A stretch of 64,000 bases of DNA from Paenarthrobacter aurescens TC1 (GCA_000014925.1 CP000474.1:2914001-2978000), one strand, 5' to 3'; shown: positions 38,701 through 47,952, counted from the stretch's first letter. Notes: generated by a model from the sequence alone, not told the origin. Numbers and translations are program-made.

Positions 38701-40649
38701 GTGATGGCGGCGCTGAAGGAGTCGCCCAGCAGCTCTCCTGTAGCCAGGGGATCGACTCCCGCGGGGTACTTGAGTCCGAGGTCGTAGAGGAAGAAGTCAC
38801 GATGATCTGAGGTTTCGATCTCAAAAGGACGCTCATCCAATACCTCCAGACCGAGGTTGTGGAAGTAGGGCAGGATTTGGCTGAGGCTCTTGGGCTCCAT
38901 CAGATAGAGCTTGACGCGGGCATCCTCTTCCAAAGCCTCGCCGGCACCTTCGGGAAGATATACGTGGACACCGGGCCTGACTTGCTTGGTGACCCGTCCT
39001 GCCCGTTCTGCCTCTGCGCCATATTTCTCGAAGCGCTCAATGTCCTCAAGAGCGTCTTCCACCTCATAGTCAACGCGGTATCCCGCCGGGAATGCCTCCG
39101 CCCACAGCGCAGATAGAACATCAGCGTCAGCGGCGCTCCGGTGCTCGCGGAGAACCTCTGTAATGCCCTCGCTCCATGACCGGGACGCACGCATCAGCCG
39201 TTGTTCCAGCTCTTTTACGTCAACTTCCGCCAGCTCGGCTGTTCGGGGCAACCTGATCCTGAAGAACACACGAGCCAGCGCGGATTCGGTGATTCGGGCC
39301 TCGTAGTCGATGCTTTCGGCGTGGAACGTTTCTCGGAGTTCCTGCTCGATCCGGAGTCGGACACTGGTGGTGTACCGGTCCCGAGGCAGGTAGACCACCG
39401 CGGACATGAACCGTCCGTAGATGTCCGGGCGCAGGAACAGCTTGGTCCGGCGCCGTTCCTGGAGTCGCTGGATCCCGGTGGCCGTGGCGGCGAGATCCGG
39501 TATTTCTATCTGGAACAGTTCGTCGCGGGGATACGTTTCAAGGATGCCCAGAAGGTCTTTGCCCGAGTGGGAGTCGACGGGGAAGCCGGCGTTCCGCAAG
39601 ACAGCGTCCACCTTGTCCCGGACGATCGGGATGCTGCGTACGGATCCGGTGTACGCACTGGTGGCAAACAGACCTATGAAGCGGCGTTCACCGTTGACGT
39701 TGCCCAAGGCATCGAAGCTCTTGACTCCGATGTAATCGAGGTATGCGGGCCGGTGTACGGTGGAGCGCGAGTTTGCCTTGGTAATCACCAAGGCACGCTT
39801 CTCCCTTGCGCGCTTTCGGCCTGCGTCTGTGAGGTGCTGGACCTGACGCGTGGTGTCGCCTGCGCGCAGCAAGCCAAGGCCACTGTCCTCACGGAGCTGA
39901 AGAACATCCTCGCCATTCTCATCTACGAGGTCGTATTCGCGGTACCCCAGGAAAGTGAAGTTTCCGTTGTCCAGCCAACGCAGAAGGTCTTGTGCTTGCC
40001 TGAGTTCGGCGACTTGCTCAGGATGCGTAATGCCACCCAATGCTTCGGCCAGCTCAAGAGCTTTACTCCGCATCTTGGGCCAGTCCTCGACCGCGGCCCG
40101 GACGTCACCTAGGATGCGTTGCAGCCCTGCAATCAGTTCCTCCCGCGCATCATCACCTATCCGGTCAATTTCAACCGCGATCCATGACTCCATGTGCGAT
40201 GCGTTATCGCCATCGCCCAAGAGATGGGCCACGCTGGGGAGTGCGGCGGTGTCGCCACTGGAAAGGCCAACGTTTGACGGTACCCTCGAGATACTGCTCA
40301 GCTCGCCGGAAACCCGGTCACGGGTGACCACAAACAACGGGTGCATTACCAAACGGATTGCGCAGTTCTGGCGAACCAGTTCCGCATTAACAGAATCCAC
40401 GAGGAATGGCATATCGTCCGTGACGATATAAACAACGTTTCGCTCAGGTTCGGCAGCGATTTCAACGACCGCGTTACCGGGCTTGCGGGATTGGGCCGCA
40501 ATCCGGTGCTTCCTCGCCCGCGAAATCAGAAGTTCCGGCGAATACGCGCGTGAATCCTCCTCTGCGAGGTGCTCATAGTAGTCACCGAAGAACCCTTCAC
40601 GGATAACTGCTGCATCGGACCGATCCTCCACGCTGGATCCTGACGACAT
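35793..40649 (-). CDS. gdh: NAD-dependent glutamate dehydrogenase, large 180-kDa type
   Basis: A 1618-residue enzyme that oxidatively deaminates glutamate to 2-oxoglutarate with NAD. Size and sequence match the large bacterial NAD-GDH class. The N-terminal regulatory region has the conserved YIVTDDMPFLVDSV; the catalytic core contains KVARGGLRWSDRREDFRTE, NAVIVPTGAKGGFFAKK and VVGVGDMSGDVFGNGMLLS. ATG 40649 follows GGAGG by nine bases; a TTG two codons upstream is less likely. Single large gene upstream of the PdtaS-like kinase. In actinobacteria the homologous enzyme is tuned by the GarA/OdhI 2-oxoglutarate switch; that partner is not in this window. Confidence 0.95.
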   Translation of the reverse strand: MSSGSSVEDRSDAAVIREGFFGDYYEHLAEEDSRAYSPELLISRARKHRIAAQSRKPGNAVVEIAAEPERNVVYIVTDDMPFLVDSVNAELVRQNCAIRLVMHPLFVVTRDRVSGELSSISRVPSNVGLSSGDTAALPSVAHLLGDGDNASHMESWIAVEIDRIGDDAREELIAGLQRILGDVRAAVEDWPKMRSKALELAEALGGITHPEQVAELRQAQDLLRWLDNGNFTFLGYREYDLVDENGEDVLQLREDSGLGLLRAGDTTRQVQHLTDAGRKRAREKRALVITKANSRSTVHRPAYLDYIGVKSFDALGNVNGERRFIGLFATSAYTGSVRSIPIVRDKVDAVLRNAGFPVDSHSGKDLLGILETYPRDELFQIEIPDLAATATGIQRLQERRRTKLFLRPDIYGRFMSAVVYLPRDRYTTSVRLRIEQELRETFHAESIDYEARITESALARVFFRIRLPRTAELAEVDVKELEQRLMRASRSWSEGITEVLREHRSAADADVLSALWAEAFPAGYRVDYEVEDALEDIERFEKYGAEAERAGRVTKQVRPGVHVYLPEGAGEALEEDARVKLYLMEPKSLSQILPYFHNLGLEVLDERPFEIETSDHRDFFLYDLGLKYPAGVDPLATGELLGDSFSAAITGAVESDNFDRLVLREGIHWRQVVVLRAYAKYMRQMGNTNSFGFIADTLLGNPDVARGLNELFSARFDPTVAEEQRPERQAAARAALAESIEQVATLDADRVLRTFVNLIESTLRTNYYQNKEYLSFKLDPTSIDGLPFPRPMFEIWVYSPRVEGVHLRFGKVARGGLRWSDRREDFRTEILGLVKAQTVKNAVIVPTGAKGGFFAKKLPNPAVDRAAWMAEGIESYKTFIRGLLDITDNLVTSADGERLVPPSDVVRHDGDDSYLVVAADKGTATFSDTANGLAAEYGFWLGDAFASGGSVGYDHKAMGITARGAWESVKRHFSELDLDTQTEEFTVVGVGDMSGDVFGNGMLLSRHIRLLAAFDHRHIFLDPSPEAAASFAERQRLFELPRSSWDDYDRTLISEGGGVYSRQAKTIPVSDQVRKALGLPDGTTQLSPPELLRAILLAPADLLYNGGIGTYVKASTETHAAVGDKANDAIRVDGRDLRVKVVGEGGNLGLTQRGRIEAALQGVILNTDAIDNSAGVDCSDHEVNIKIFVDRMVAAGKLDSAERASFLADMTDEVGRLVLQDNIDQNILLLNDRTRVADWSPSYERLMDWLEKSADLKRDLEALPTTETLRSRLEQGQGLTSPELAVLAAYAKIELAAALRDSNLADDPWFAGTIREYFPKQLREKFDAELDSHPLRREIIATVVANDIINLGGITFAFRAIEETSANEVAVAKAFVALREIYDLDPMVAELNALPASFPTEHWSEVHLDIRRLLDRAVRWVLGQGMGSQPISDVVESFKPMLSPLRARLLDYLRGEDKVRISGWLDKARGWELPDHLAHRWAELFESYALLDIARIAQTGNEGVEDVAHVYYTVFNRFHVDSLLERISSLPRDDRWQALARAALRDDLYSTVADMTTSVLESTESGGAAEDRLKAWEGQNAEQLGRAKTMFDEVNALEADDMASLSVALRLLRSIVRR

Positions 40650-40706
40650 CGACAAACGCCTCCATCACATGTTGATTGCTGCGACTCTGCAGCCCACATG
40701 GCGAGC

Positions 40707-42017
40707 CTAGCGCTTTAGGTGCCGCAAGGCTCTGATAGTTCGACCAAAGGAATTATGATTTTGCTGGACAGGTGCACAGACGAGCGCTGCAATCGCCTTC
40801 CGCAGGGCAGACTCTGGTGCCACTTCCAGCAAAACCGAACCTGATAGTAGGGCGGCATCACAGGCCTCAGCATCAGCCGGCAGGAACGCATCTACACCCG
40901 TTCCAGGGCCATAACGGACCCACGCATCCTCCAGTTGCTCCCGGGGAGAATGGCCCACAGTGGAGCGCTTCACCTTGTTCAGCACAACCCGAAGAGACAC
41001 ATTCGGAACCGCTGACTCGAGGTCCGCCAGCCCGCGCACCAAACGCGGCACTCCAATGGCATCCGCGGACCCGACAGCGAACACCACGTCAGCCATTTCC
41101 AAGCTGCGAAGCGTGGCGGCGTTCCGTCGCGGGGCCAGGGTGTCAAAGCTGAGCTCTTCATCCGACTCGAGGCAGAAACCTGCGTCCACCACAACATGAT
41201 CCGCCAGTTGCTTGGCCCTCTCGAGAACCGTCGAGTAGGCCCCCGCCCTAAGTTCAGTCCACCGATCCGCCCTGGTGGTGCCCGTGAGTACTCTAAAAGT
41301 TCCGCCTTTAATGAAGACTGGAATTGCCGCCGCTTTGAGGGCTTCAATATCAAGCAGTCCTTGGTCCGCCAACCTACAGGCCTGGGCCAAACCCGCCGAC
41401 TCATCCAGGAGTCCGAGCACCGCCGACACACTGGCTCCATAACTGTCTGCATCCACGAGGATGACCGATTTGCCGACGGCGGCCAACTCCGCGGCGATGT
41501 TGACCGCAAGGAGTGTCCTGCCGGGGGCGCCGATCGGTCCCCACACGGAAATTACCTGGCCGGCCCCCTCAACCGATTCATCGACACGGGTCGCCACAGG
41601 CATCACAAGCAAGTCTGCCCCTGGATCTGCAAATCCCGTGTCCCGAGTGGACCTCAGCTGACTTCGAGGACTGTCGCGCCCAACAGCCTCCGATATTTTG
41701 GCCGCGAGGTCTGCAGCCTCGATTCCCGCGCCAGCAGGCACTGCGCCTATGGAGTGCAGGCGTTCGACCTCGGCTGGATCATCACTTAGGGCAACAATGG
41801 AGACACCGACCGCCCTGAGACGATCAACCAGCGTGGTGGTGAGCTCCTCGCAGCCTTCCGCTACGACAGCCGCCACCGCGAGACCGCTTTGGCAAGCGGC
41901 TATGAGTTCAGCGAGCTCCGAACAACGGCGAACCACGGTTACCGGGCCATGCAGTCGCTCCAACCCGCCGACTATGACATCCTGCGCCGAGCCGACGGTA
42001 ACGACAGGAATGCTCAT
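40707..42017 (-). CDS. CpaE/TadZ-like MinD-superfamily protein
   Basis: A 436-residue protein with an N-terminal receiver-like region (~1-110) and a C-terminal MinD/ParA-like domain, as in CpaE/TadZ proteins that localise Tad pilus machines. The P-loop is WGPIGAPGRTLLAVNIAAEL (~159-178); the expected lysines of the deviant Walker A motif are absent, with Arg before Thr. Such GAPGRT loops recur in an actinobacterial subfamily, as I recall. ILVDADSYG and VVLNKVKRS are retained. The start, ATG 42017, overlaps the stop of the SAF-domain gene (ATGA), so the two are coupled. A pilus role is inferred from this pairing and the tadABC locus at 2.6-7.4 kb. Confidence 0.75.
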   Translation of the reverse strand: MSIPVVTVGSAQDVIVGGLERLHGPVTVVRRCSELAELIAACQSGLAVAAVVAEGCEELTTTLVDRLRAVGVSIVALSDDPAEVERLHSIGAVPAGAGIEAADLAAKISEAVGRDSPRSQLRSTRDTGFADPGADLLVMPVATRVDESVEGAGQVISVWGPIGAPGRTLLAVNIAAELAAVGKSVILVDADSYGASVSAVLGLLDESAGLAQACRLADQGLLDIEALKAAAIPVFIKGGTFRVLTGTTRADRWTELRAGAYSTVLERAKQLADHVVVDAGFCLESDEELSFDTLAPRRNAATLRSLEMADVVFAVGSADAIGVPRLVRGLADLESAVPNVSLRVVLNKVKRSTVGHSPREQLEDAWVRYGPGTGVDAFLPADAEACDAALLSGSVLLEVAPESALRKAIAALVCAPVQQNHNSFGRTIRALRHLKR

Positions 42018-42658
42018 CGGACTACGCCCGCAGGGTTCCAAACAACTGAAACCTTCGCCTTGTTCGCTTGCGCCCAGAGCAGTTTTGGCATTTGTTCGTC
42101 CGTCACCAGCACCATCACCACGGTCGTTTTCGCTGAACCAAAGGCTGTAGACCCCGGAGTCATCAGGGCGATTTCCGCGCTGGGCAAAAGTAGCTGCGGT
42201 TCATCGAACGCACTATTGGAGCCCGGCATTGCAATCCAGACGTCAACCCTTGCGCCGGGAACGGCCTGCACGGGTAGTTCTTCTTCCGTTGCAATGGCCA
42301 CCGGCTTACGGTTCAAAGCATCGGGCACCCCCAGGCTTTCCTGTGGGACAAGCTGGTTCTTGGCCACCCGCTGCAGGGCAACCTTTCCCTCAGCGACTCC
42401 GTTCTCGACTGTGACGTAACTGGATTCGACGTCATCCAGACGGACTTTGACGATGGATAGGTCCGCCTCGGTGACCACCTGACCTACTGCAATGTCTTCG
42501 CGGGCCGTGTAGACCTGAGTTGTCCTGTCGGCTGTGCCTACCAGTGCAATCACGCCCGAGATAGACGCCAGAACCAGCAAAACGCCGATAAGAAGCCGGG
42601 GATCTTTCCACGAAGGCTTCTTTAGCCTGGGGGCTGCGATGCCCGCACTTTGACCCAT
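42014..42658 (-). CDS. SAF-domain membrane protein, CpaB/RcpC-like
   Basis: A 214-residue protein: a basic N terminus, one membrane segment (LLIGVLLVLASISGVIALVG, ~22-41) and an SAF domain (YTAREDIAVGQVVTEADLSIV). This domain, shared by antifreeze proteins, flagellar FlgA and pilus CpaB/RcpC, is the mark of Tad-associated CpaB proteins, which bind wall or outer structures around the pilus. The second half (VPVQAVPGARVDVWIAMPGS) resembles the CpaB C-terminal region but is short. First gene of a two-gene unit with the CpaE-like protein. Confidence 0.8.
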   Translation of the reverse strand: MGQSAGIAAPRLKKPSWKDPRLLIGVLLVLASISGVIALVGTADRTTQVYTAREDIAVGQVVTEADLSIVKVRLDDVESSYVTVENGVAEGKVALQRVAKNQLVPQESLGVPDALNRKPVAIATEEELPVQAVPGARVDVWIAMPGSNSAFDEPQLLLPSAEIALMTPGSTAFGSAKTTVVMVLVTDEQMPKLLWAQANKAKVSVVWNPAGVVR

Positions 42659-42813
42659 TTTCCTGCTCCCCGCTGTGAGTTACTGCATGGTGAACGGCAC
42701 CTGCCTCCTCATTCTTACCGGGCACCTTGGACGGGTCCAAAGCCATCGACCCCAAAGAGGCCGAAACTGTGGATAACTACACCAAACCGCAGCAACGGTG
42801 GCAAAATGAAGCC

Positions 42814-43035
42814 ATGCCCCGATTCCTGACTCTTGCGGACGTCGCAGAACAACTACAAATCAATTCACCGCAGGCCTACGCCTTGGTTCGAAGCGGCGAG
42901 CTGAAAGCCATCCAGGTGGGAGGGCGGGGACAATGGCGCATCGAGGAAAAAATGCTCGAGCAGTACATCGAGGACCGTTACGCAGAGGCCAGCCGCATGA
43001 TTCAAGAGGCCAAATCCAAAACCAGCCAGCCTTAG
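42814..43035 (+). CDS. Excisionase-type helix-turn-helix DNA-binding protein
   Basis: A 73-residue protein with a MerR-like/excisionase HTH: FLTLADVAEQLQINSPQAYALVRSGELKAIQVGGRGQWRI, followed by a helical tail. The family includes phage excisionases and the developmental regulator BldC. I chose ATG 42814 because the conserved domain starts at once; the frame is open to 42727. No integrase or attachment site is near, so a regulatory role is more likely than excision. Divergent from the SAF gene, and its stop overlaps the convergent conserved hypothetical by four bases. Confidence 0.85.
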   Translation: MPRFLTLADVAEQLQINSPQAYALVRSGELKAIQVGGRGQWRIEEKMLEQYIEDRYAEASRMIQEAKSKTSQP

Positions 43036-43619
43036 TTGCCGCCGCCCCGGAAGTCCTGACTCCCCGCCGAGCAAAGCGCTGCAAATGAACCGAAAGGGAC
43101 GGTCATGACCGCGGCCACGTTGCCCGCCCGGCGTGCCTCACCGTGCGGGACCACTGCGAGGTCAAAGTGGTCGCGCCCCACCCTGTCTATGACTCCATGC
43201 AGCTTGTATCCATCACCTGTCCGCACCTTCAGATGAACAACCAGTTCAGAGCGGTCCCTGGACAGCGCCCTCAGTGCGGAGGCGATCCCCAGCGAATGCT
43301 GGATCCGCGATGAGGGCCTCAGCGACACCCTCCCGAGTCCTTGATAGGAAAGGACAGACGTGTAGGGCACGAGCCACTGCCGAGCACCCTCCGTCAGGAC
43401 CAGCCACTCGCTCCCCACATGGCCTAGTTCCCCTCGAATAACATCGCCGTCGACCATGACGATTTTGATTTCGGTGCCAGCGGAGCCCCGAAGGCGATCG
43501 GCCAGTTCGATGCCCGCGAGCTCGATCCTGGCTCGATCCGCTATCTCAGATTCCTTCTCCAAGGCTCGCTCGGCCGAGAATTGCGCTTCCAAATCGCTGA
43601 AAAGAGAGTCCCATCTCAT
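43032..43619 (-). CDS. Conserved hypothetical protein
   Basis: A 195-residue soluble protein. Residues ~1-40 form an acidic/basic helix (DLEAQFSAERALEKESEIADRAR). The rest has two segments reminiscent of Sm/LSm or beta-barrel folds: EIKIVMVDGDVIRGELGHVGSEWLVL and KVRTGDGYKLHGVIDRVGRDHFDLAVV, each with the pattern hydrophobic-strand, Gly, Glu/Val, strand. No catalytic motif is visible. It sits between the excisionase-type HTH gene and the LysM gene, a neighbourhood I recall as common in Arthrobacter. Function unknown. Confidence 0.82.
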   Translation of the reverse strand: MRWDSLFSDLEAQFSAERALEKESEIADRARIELAGIELADRLRGSAGTEIKIVMVDGDVIRGELGHVGSEWLVLTEGARQWLVPYTSVLSYQGLGRVSLRPSSRIQHSLGIASALRALSRDRSELVVHLKVRTGDGYKLHGVIDRVGRDHFDLAVVPHGEARRAGNVAAVMTVPFGSFAALCSAGSQDFRGGGN

Positions 43620-43757
43620 GTGGTCAGACTAGGCTGCAGGGAGGAGTCATGGCCAATCCGGAAAGCGGGATTGGACAAATTACGGCTACTGTGCACAAAA
43701 TGGAAAAAATAGGTCAAGTTGCATCAAACTGCATCAAATGAAGCTCGGGGACTTTGA

Positions 43758-44534
43758 ATGGCTCGAATATTGCGTAGTGACTCCGCCCTCGCGGCGTTTG
43801 TTCTTGGTCTGGGACTCTCCCTGGGTCTCGTGGGGGAGCTGCTTCTGGCCCAGTGGCAGGCTGCTGAGCGACGCCATCAAAGCTTTACGTTGGAACATCT
43901 TCTCGGATTCCTTGCCAGCGCTGCGGGGATTGCGATCGTGTCTTGGTGGGCCCTCTCCTTGTTAGTCGCCTTCCTGGCGTCATTTTTGCAGCGGGCCGGG
44001 CATAGAAAGCATGCCGACTCCCTCGCAAAATTCAGCCCTGCCTTTATGTTGCGTCTCGCGATGGCCATCGTCAGCCTAAATCTGCTGGGCACGGGGATAG
44101 CTCAAGCGGCTGCTACCCCACCGGAGCCAGGTTGGCATCGTACGTTCGCCGGCAACGGGGCACCCGCGCAGGCAGCGTGGACGCCCGCTCCCTCACATCG
44201 TGCCGACTCCCTCCCGCAATCTGTCGACGACGCCGATACATCCGGCACCCGGCTGAATGATCCGCGCTGGCAACCTCAACACCCCGTGATTGATCCTGGG
44301 CTTCTGAGCCGCCAGTCCTCACGATCAACGACGCCACAGGGCGAGGCCGGCGTGGTGGTCAAGGATGGTGACTCCTTGTGGTCAATCGCGGCGTCCAGGC
44401 TGGGACCCTTCGCAACCGACGTGGACGTCGCGTTGATCTGGCCCAAGTGGTACGCCGCCAATCGCGCAATCATCGGAAGTGACCCGGCCGTGCTGCGTCC
44501 GGGTCAGGTCTTGCAACCGCCTTCGCCGGGCTAG
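43758..44534 (+). CDS. LysM-domain membrane protein
   Basis: A 258-residue protein with three N-terminal hydrophobic segments (AAFVLGLGLSLGLVGELLL; LLGFLASAAGIAIVSWWALSLLVAFLA; MLRLAMAIVSLNLLGTGIAQA), a Pro/Ser-rich extracytoplasmic linker and a C-terminal LysM-like domain (VVKDGDSLWSIAASRLG ... LRPGQVLQPP). LysM binds peptidoglycan GlcNAc chains; the spacing is longer than in classical LysM because of DVALIWPKWYAANR, a form common in actinobacteria. ATG 43758. The 138-base gap before it holds a short direct repeat (GCATCAAACTGCATCAAATG) and no other signal. Confidence 0.85.
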   Translation: MARILRSDSALAAFVLGLGLSLGLVGELLLAQWQAAERRHQSFTLEHLLGFLASAAGIAIVSWWALSLLVAFLASFLQRAGHRKHADSLAKFSPAFMLRLAMAIVSLNLLGTGIAQAAATPPEPGWHRTFAGNGAPAQAAWTPAPSHRADSLPQSVDDADTSGTRLNDPRWQPQHPVIDPGLLSRQSSRSTTPQGEAGVVVKDGDSLWSIAASRLGPFATDVDVALIWPKWYAANRAIIGSDPAVLRPGQVLQPPSPG

Positions 44535-44690
44535 TAGTGAGGGGCTATCGGACCAGCCCTTCGTACAGGACAGCCCGCTCAGGGGCAGAGTCCATATCTC
44601 ACAACCGATTCCTAGTGTCATCCCAGCAGAAGCCACCGAGCAAAGCGTCCCCCCGCTGCAGCTCATGTAGTGAACGCCAGAGGTATGACC

Positions 44691-45113
44691 ATGACCCTTG
44701 CAACAACGAGCCGACCAGCAAGTCGTCGGAGCACTCAACGCACAACCGCCACACGCGGCCCGGGCGGTTCGGACATCGACGTCCGACTTGTTGCCCGGAG
44801 CATCGCGCAGGCAGCACTGGAGGTTCTGGCCGGCACCCGTCCAGTGCTTCAGCTCTCCCGCTCACTGAATGAGGAGTGCTACCTGTCCCTCCAGCATCGG
44901 GCAGCCCTCACGCGAAAGCACGCAGTCCGGACCCGGGGTAATTCACAACCTCACCGCAGTCCCATGGTCCGCTCTGTTCGAGTCTGTTCCATATCCGAAT
45001 CAATCTGCGAGGCAAGCATCGTAGTGGCCGAAGAGCAGCGATGCCGTGCCGTAGCCATGAGGCTGGAGCGTTTGGATGGAGTTTGGCAGGTTACCGCCCT
45101 GGAAATTGGATAA
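44691..45113 (+). CDS. Rv3235-like conserved protein next to secA
   Basis: A 140-residue protein with a Ser/Thr/Arg-rich N terminus (~1-30), then a small domain (IDVRLVARSIAQAALEVLAGTRPVLQLSRSL ... RLERLDGVWQVTALEIG) typical of the actinobacterial Rv3235 family found beside secA. I chose ATG 44691, seven bases after AGAGG; in-frame ATG 44685 and GTG 44670 are alternatives. It converges on secA with a shared bidirectional terminator. The 156 bases before it show no clear feature. Molecular function unknown. Confidence 0.82.
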   Translation: MTLATTSRPASRRSTQRTTATRGPGGSDIDVRLVARSIAQAALEVLAGTRPVLQLSRSLNEECYLSLQHRAALTRKHAVRTRGNSQPHRSPMVRSVRVCSISESICEASIVVAEEQRCRAVAMRLERLDGVWQVTALEIG

Positions 45114-45145
45114 TTCCAAGGGCACAAACTGCTTCGAAGGCATGC

Positions 45146-45188
45146 GAAAGGGTGGATCCCGGACAATCAGTCCCGGATCCACCCTTTC
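45146..45188. terminator. Bidirectional terminator between the Rv3235-like gene and secA
   Basis: A perfect 14-bp stem (GAAAGGGTGGATCC and complement) with a partly paired centre, between convergent genes. No long T-run, but stem and position support the call. Confidence 0.85.
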
Positions 45189-45210
45189 ATTGCCGCGATA
45201 TGGAATCTAT

Positions 45211-47952
45211 TCAGCGACGCTTCTTCTTGGCCTGTTTCCGCGGTTCCTGGCTTGCTGCCTTAGCAGGGTTGCCGGAACGGCCTGACGCCCGGCCCTCAAT
45301 CCGTGTCTGCGTCCCTCCGTCTTCGCCGGGCGCTGTGTACTGCAGCTGCGCAGGCTTTTCAGGTGCTTCGAGGCCCGCCGCACGGATTTGCGGATCGTGA
45401 TGCTCGGTGTGCGCGCCAGCCGCAGAACCGTCCGCCACAACCACATCTTCGGCGGGAGTTACTTCAACTTCGAGGTTGTAGAGGAAACCAATGCTTTCCT
45501 CACGAATGGCTTCCATCATGCTCTGGAACATCACAAACCCCTCGCGCTGGTATTCCACCAGCGGATCGCGTTGGGCCATGGCACGGAGGCCAATTCCTTC
45601 CTTGAGGTAGTCCATCTCGTAGAGGTGTTCCTGCCACTTGCGTCCAATGACCGAAAGAACCACCCGACGCTCAAGCTCACGCATGCTCTCCGAACCGATG
45701 GCCTCTTCCCGCGCCTGATAAACAAGCCGTGCGTCGGAGAGGATTTCCTCCCTCAGGAATTCGGCAGTGACTCTGGACTTGCCGCCCGCTTCGTCAATGA
45801 TCTCCTGGGCAGTCACGGTTGCCGGGTACAACGTCCTCAGGTTTGCCCACAGCTGGTTGTAGTCCCAGTCGTCGCCTGATCCCTCGGCAGTAGCCGCATC
45901 AATCAGTGAGTTGATGGTGTCTTCCAGGAAGTACTGGACCTTTTCGTGCAGGTCATCGCCCTCAAGGATCCGACGACGGTCGCCGTAAATGGCTTCACGC
46001 TGACGGTTGAGAACGTCATCGTACTTGAGGACGTTCTTGCGCTGCTCCGCGTTGCGGCCCTCTACTTGGCCTTGCGCCGAGGCAATGGCACGGGATACGA
46101 GCTTCGACTCCAGGGCAACATCGTCGGGCACGGAGCTGTTCATTAGCCGCTCGGCCGCACCTGAGTTGAACAACCTCATCAGGTCATCTGTAAGGGAGAG
46201 GTAGAACCGGGACTCGCCGGGGTCGCCCTGACGTCCGGAACGTCCGCGTAGCTGATTGTCGATTCGGCGGGATTCGTGGCGTTCGGTCCCGAGCACGTAA
46301 AGTCCGCCAAGGTCCAGAACTTCTTCATGCTCGTCCTTGACCGCCTGTTTGGCTGCTGCCAGCGCCGCCGGCCATGCGGCCTCGTACTCGTCAGAGTTTT
46401 CCTCAGGATCCAGCCCCCGCTTGGAGAGTTCGGCGATAGCCGTGAATTCGGCGTTGCCGCCGAGCATGATGTCAGTACCGCGGCCCGCCATGTTGGTTGC
46501 TACGGTAACCGCGCCCTTACGTCCGGCCTGCGCCACGATGGACGCCTCCCTGGCGTGGTTCTTGGCGTTAAGGACTTCGTGACGGATGCCTTCTTTGGCC
46601 AAGAGTTTAGAGAGGTACTCACTCTTTTCAACGCTGGTGGTGCCCACCAGCACCGGCTGGCCATTCTTGTGTCGTTCAGCGATGTCCTGAACGACAGCAT
46701 CGAACTTCACTACCTCGTTCTTGTAGACGAGGTCCGACTGGTCGATCCGCTGCATGTCGCGGTTAGTGGGGATGGGAACGACGCCGAGCTTGTAAGTGCT
46801 CATGAACTCCGCCGCTTCAGTCTCGGCTGTACCCGTCATGCCGGCGAGCTTCGAGTACATGCGGAAGTAGTTCTGCAGCGTCACGGTGGCGAGAGTCTGA
46901 TTCTCTGCCTTGATTTCGACATTTTCCTTGGCCTCAATGGCCTGGTGCATGCCTTCGTTGTAACGGCGCCCGGCAAGGATACGGCCGGTGTGCTCGTCAA
47001 CAATCAGGACCTCGCCGTCGAGAATGACGTAGTCCTTGTCCCGCTTGAACAGTTCTTTGGCCTTGATGGCATTGTTGAGGAAGCCAATCAGCGGTGTGTT
47101 GGCGGATTCGTAGAGGTTCTGTATTCCAAGGTAGTCCTCCACCTTTTCAATGCCGGCTTCCAGTACGCCTACGGTTCGCTTCTTCTCGTCGACCTCGTAG
47201 TCAACGTCTGGCTGCAACCGGAGGACCACTTTGGAAAATTCGCTGTACCACCGGTTAGTGTCGCCTTGCGCGGGACCGGAAATGATCAGCGGAGTACGTG
47301 CTTCGTCGATCAGGATGGAGTCAACCTCATCCACGATCGCGAAGTTATGGCCGCGCTGCACCAGTTCACCGGCGTCCCAGGCCATGTTGTCGCGCAGGTA
47401 GTCGAAGCCGAATTCGTTGTTGGTTCCGTACGTGATGTCAGCGGCGTACTGCTCCCGGCGTACGGTGGGATCCTGGTTGGACAGGATGCAGCCGCTGGTG
47501 AGACCGAGGAACCGGTAGACACGGCCCATAAGTTCGGACTGGTACTCGGCAAGGTAGTCGTTAACGGTGACAACGTGGACACCCTTACCCGAGAGCGCGT
47601 TCAGGTAGGCAGGCGCTGTGGCAACGAGGGTTTTGCCTTCACCAGTTTTCATTTCCGCGATGTTGCCCAAATGGAGCGCAGCGCCACCCATGAGCTGCAC
47701 GTCGAAGTGCCGCATGCCCAAGGTCCTCGACGAGGCTTCACGCACGGCGGCGAACGCTTCCGGGAGGAGAGCTTCCAGGGTTTCACCGTCTTGGTGGCGG
47801 GACCTTAGCCGGTCCGTTTCCTCGCGGATTTCAGCGTCCGTGAAGGACTTGAAAGTGTCTTCCAGGGCATTGATGGAATCGGCATAGTTCCGCAGTGTCT
47901 TGAGTGTCTTTTTGTCACCCGTGCGGAGAAGTTTTTCGATTAGTGATGCCAC
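45211..47952 (-). CDS. secA: Preprotein translocase ATPase SecA
   Basis: The motor of the Sec pathway. 913 residues from GTG 47952. Walker A is MKTGEGKTL (101-109); the DEAD-like box ([20 protein letters not shown]), the [18 protein letters not shown] region and [14 protein letters not shown] are all present. The C terminus ends in a Ser/Gln/Lys/Arg-rich tail (KQAKKKRR) without the Cys-rich zinc-binding SecB site, as in many actinobacteria. It is followed by a bidirectional terminator and preceded by the YcaQ-like gene at 42 bases. Position with hpf, comF, lpqB and mtrAB matches conserved actinobacterial order, here identifying the housekeeping SecA1. Confidence 0.97.

Noticed and set aside
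42814..43035. An excisionase gene as a sign of an integrated element
   Set aside because: There is no integrase, attachment repeat or change in composition nearby, and the surroundings are conserved housekeeping-type genes. A BldC-like regulator is more likely.
46276..47808. A 510-codon open frame antisense to secA
   Set aside because: It lies wholly inside the strongly conserved secA gene and shows no recognisable domain; high GC makes such antisense frames common.
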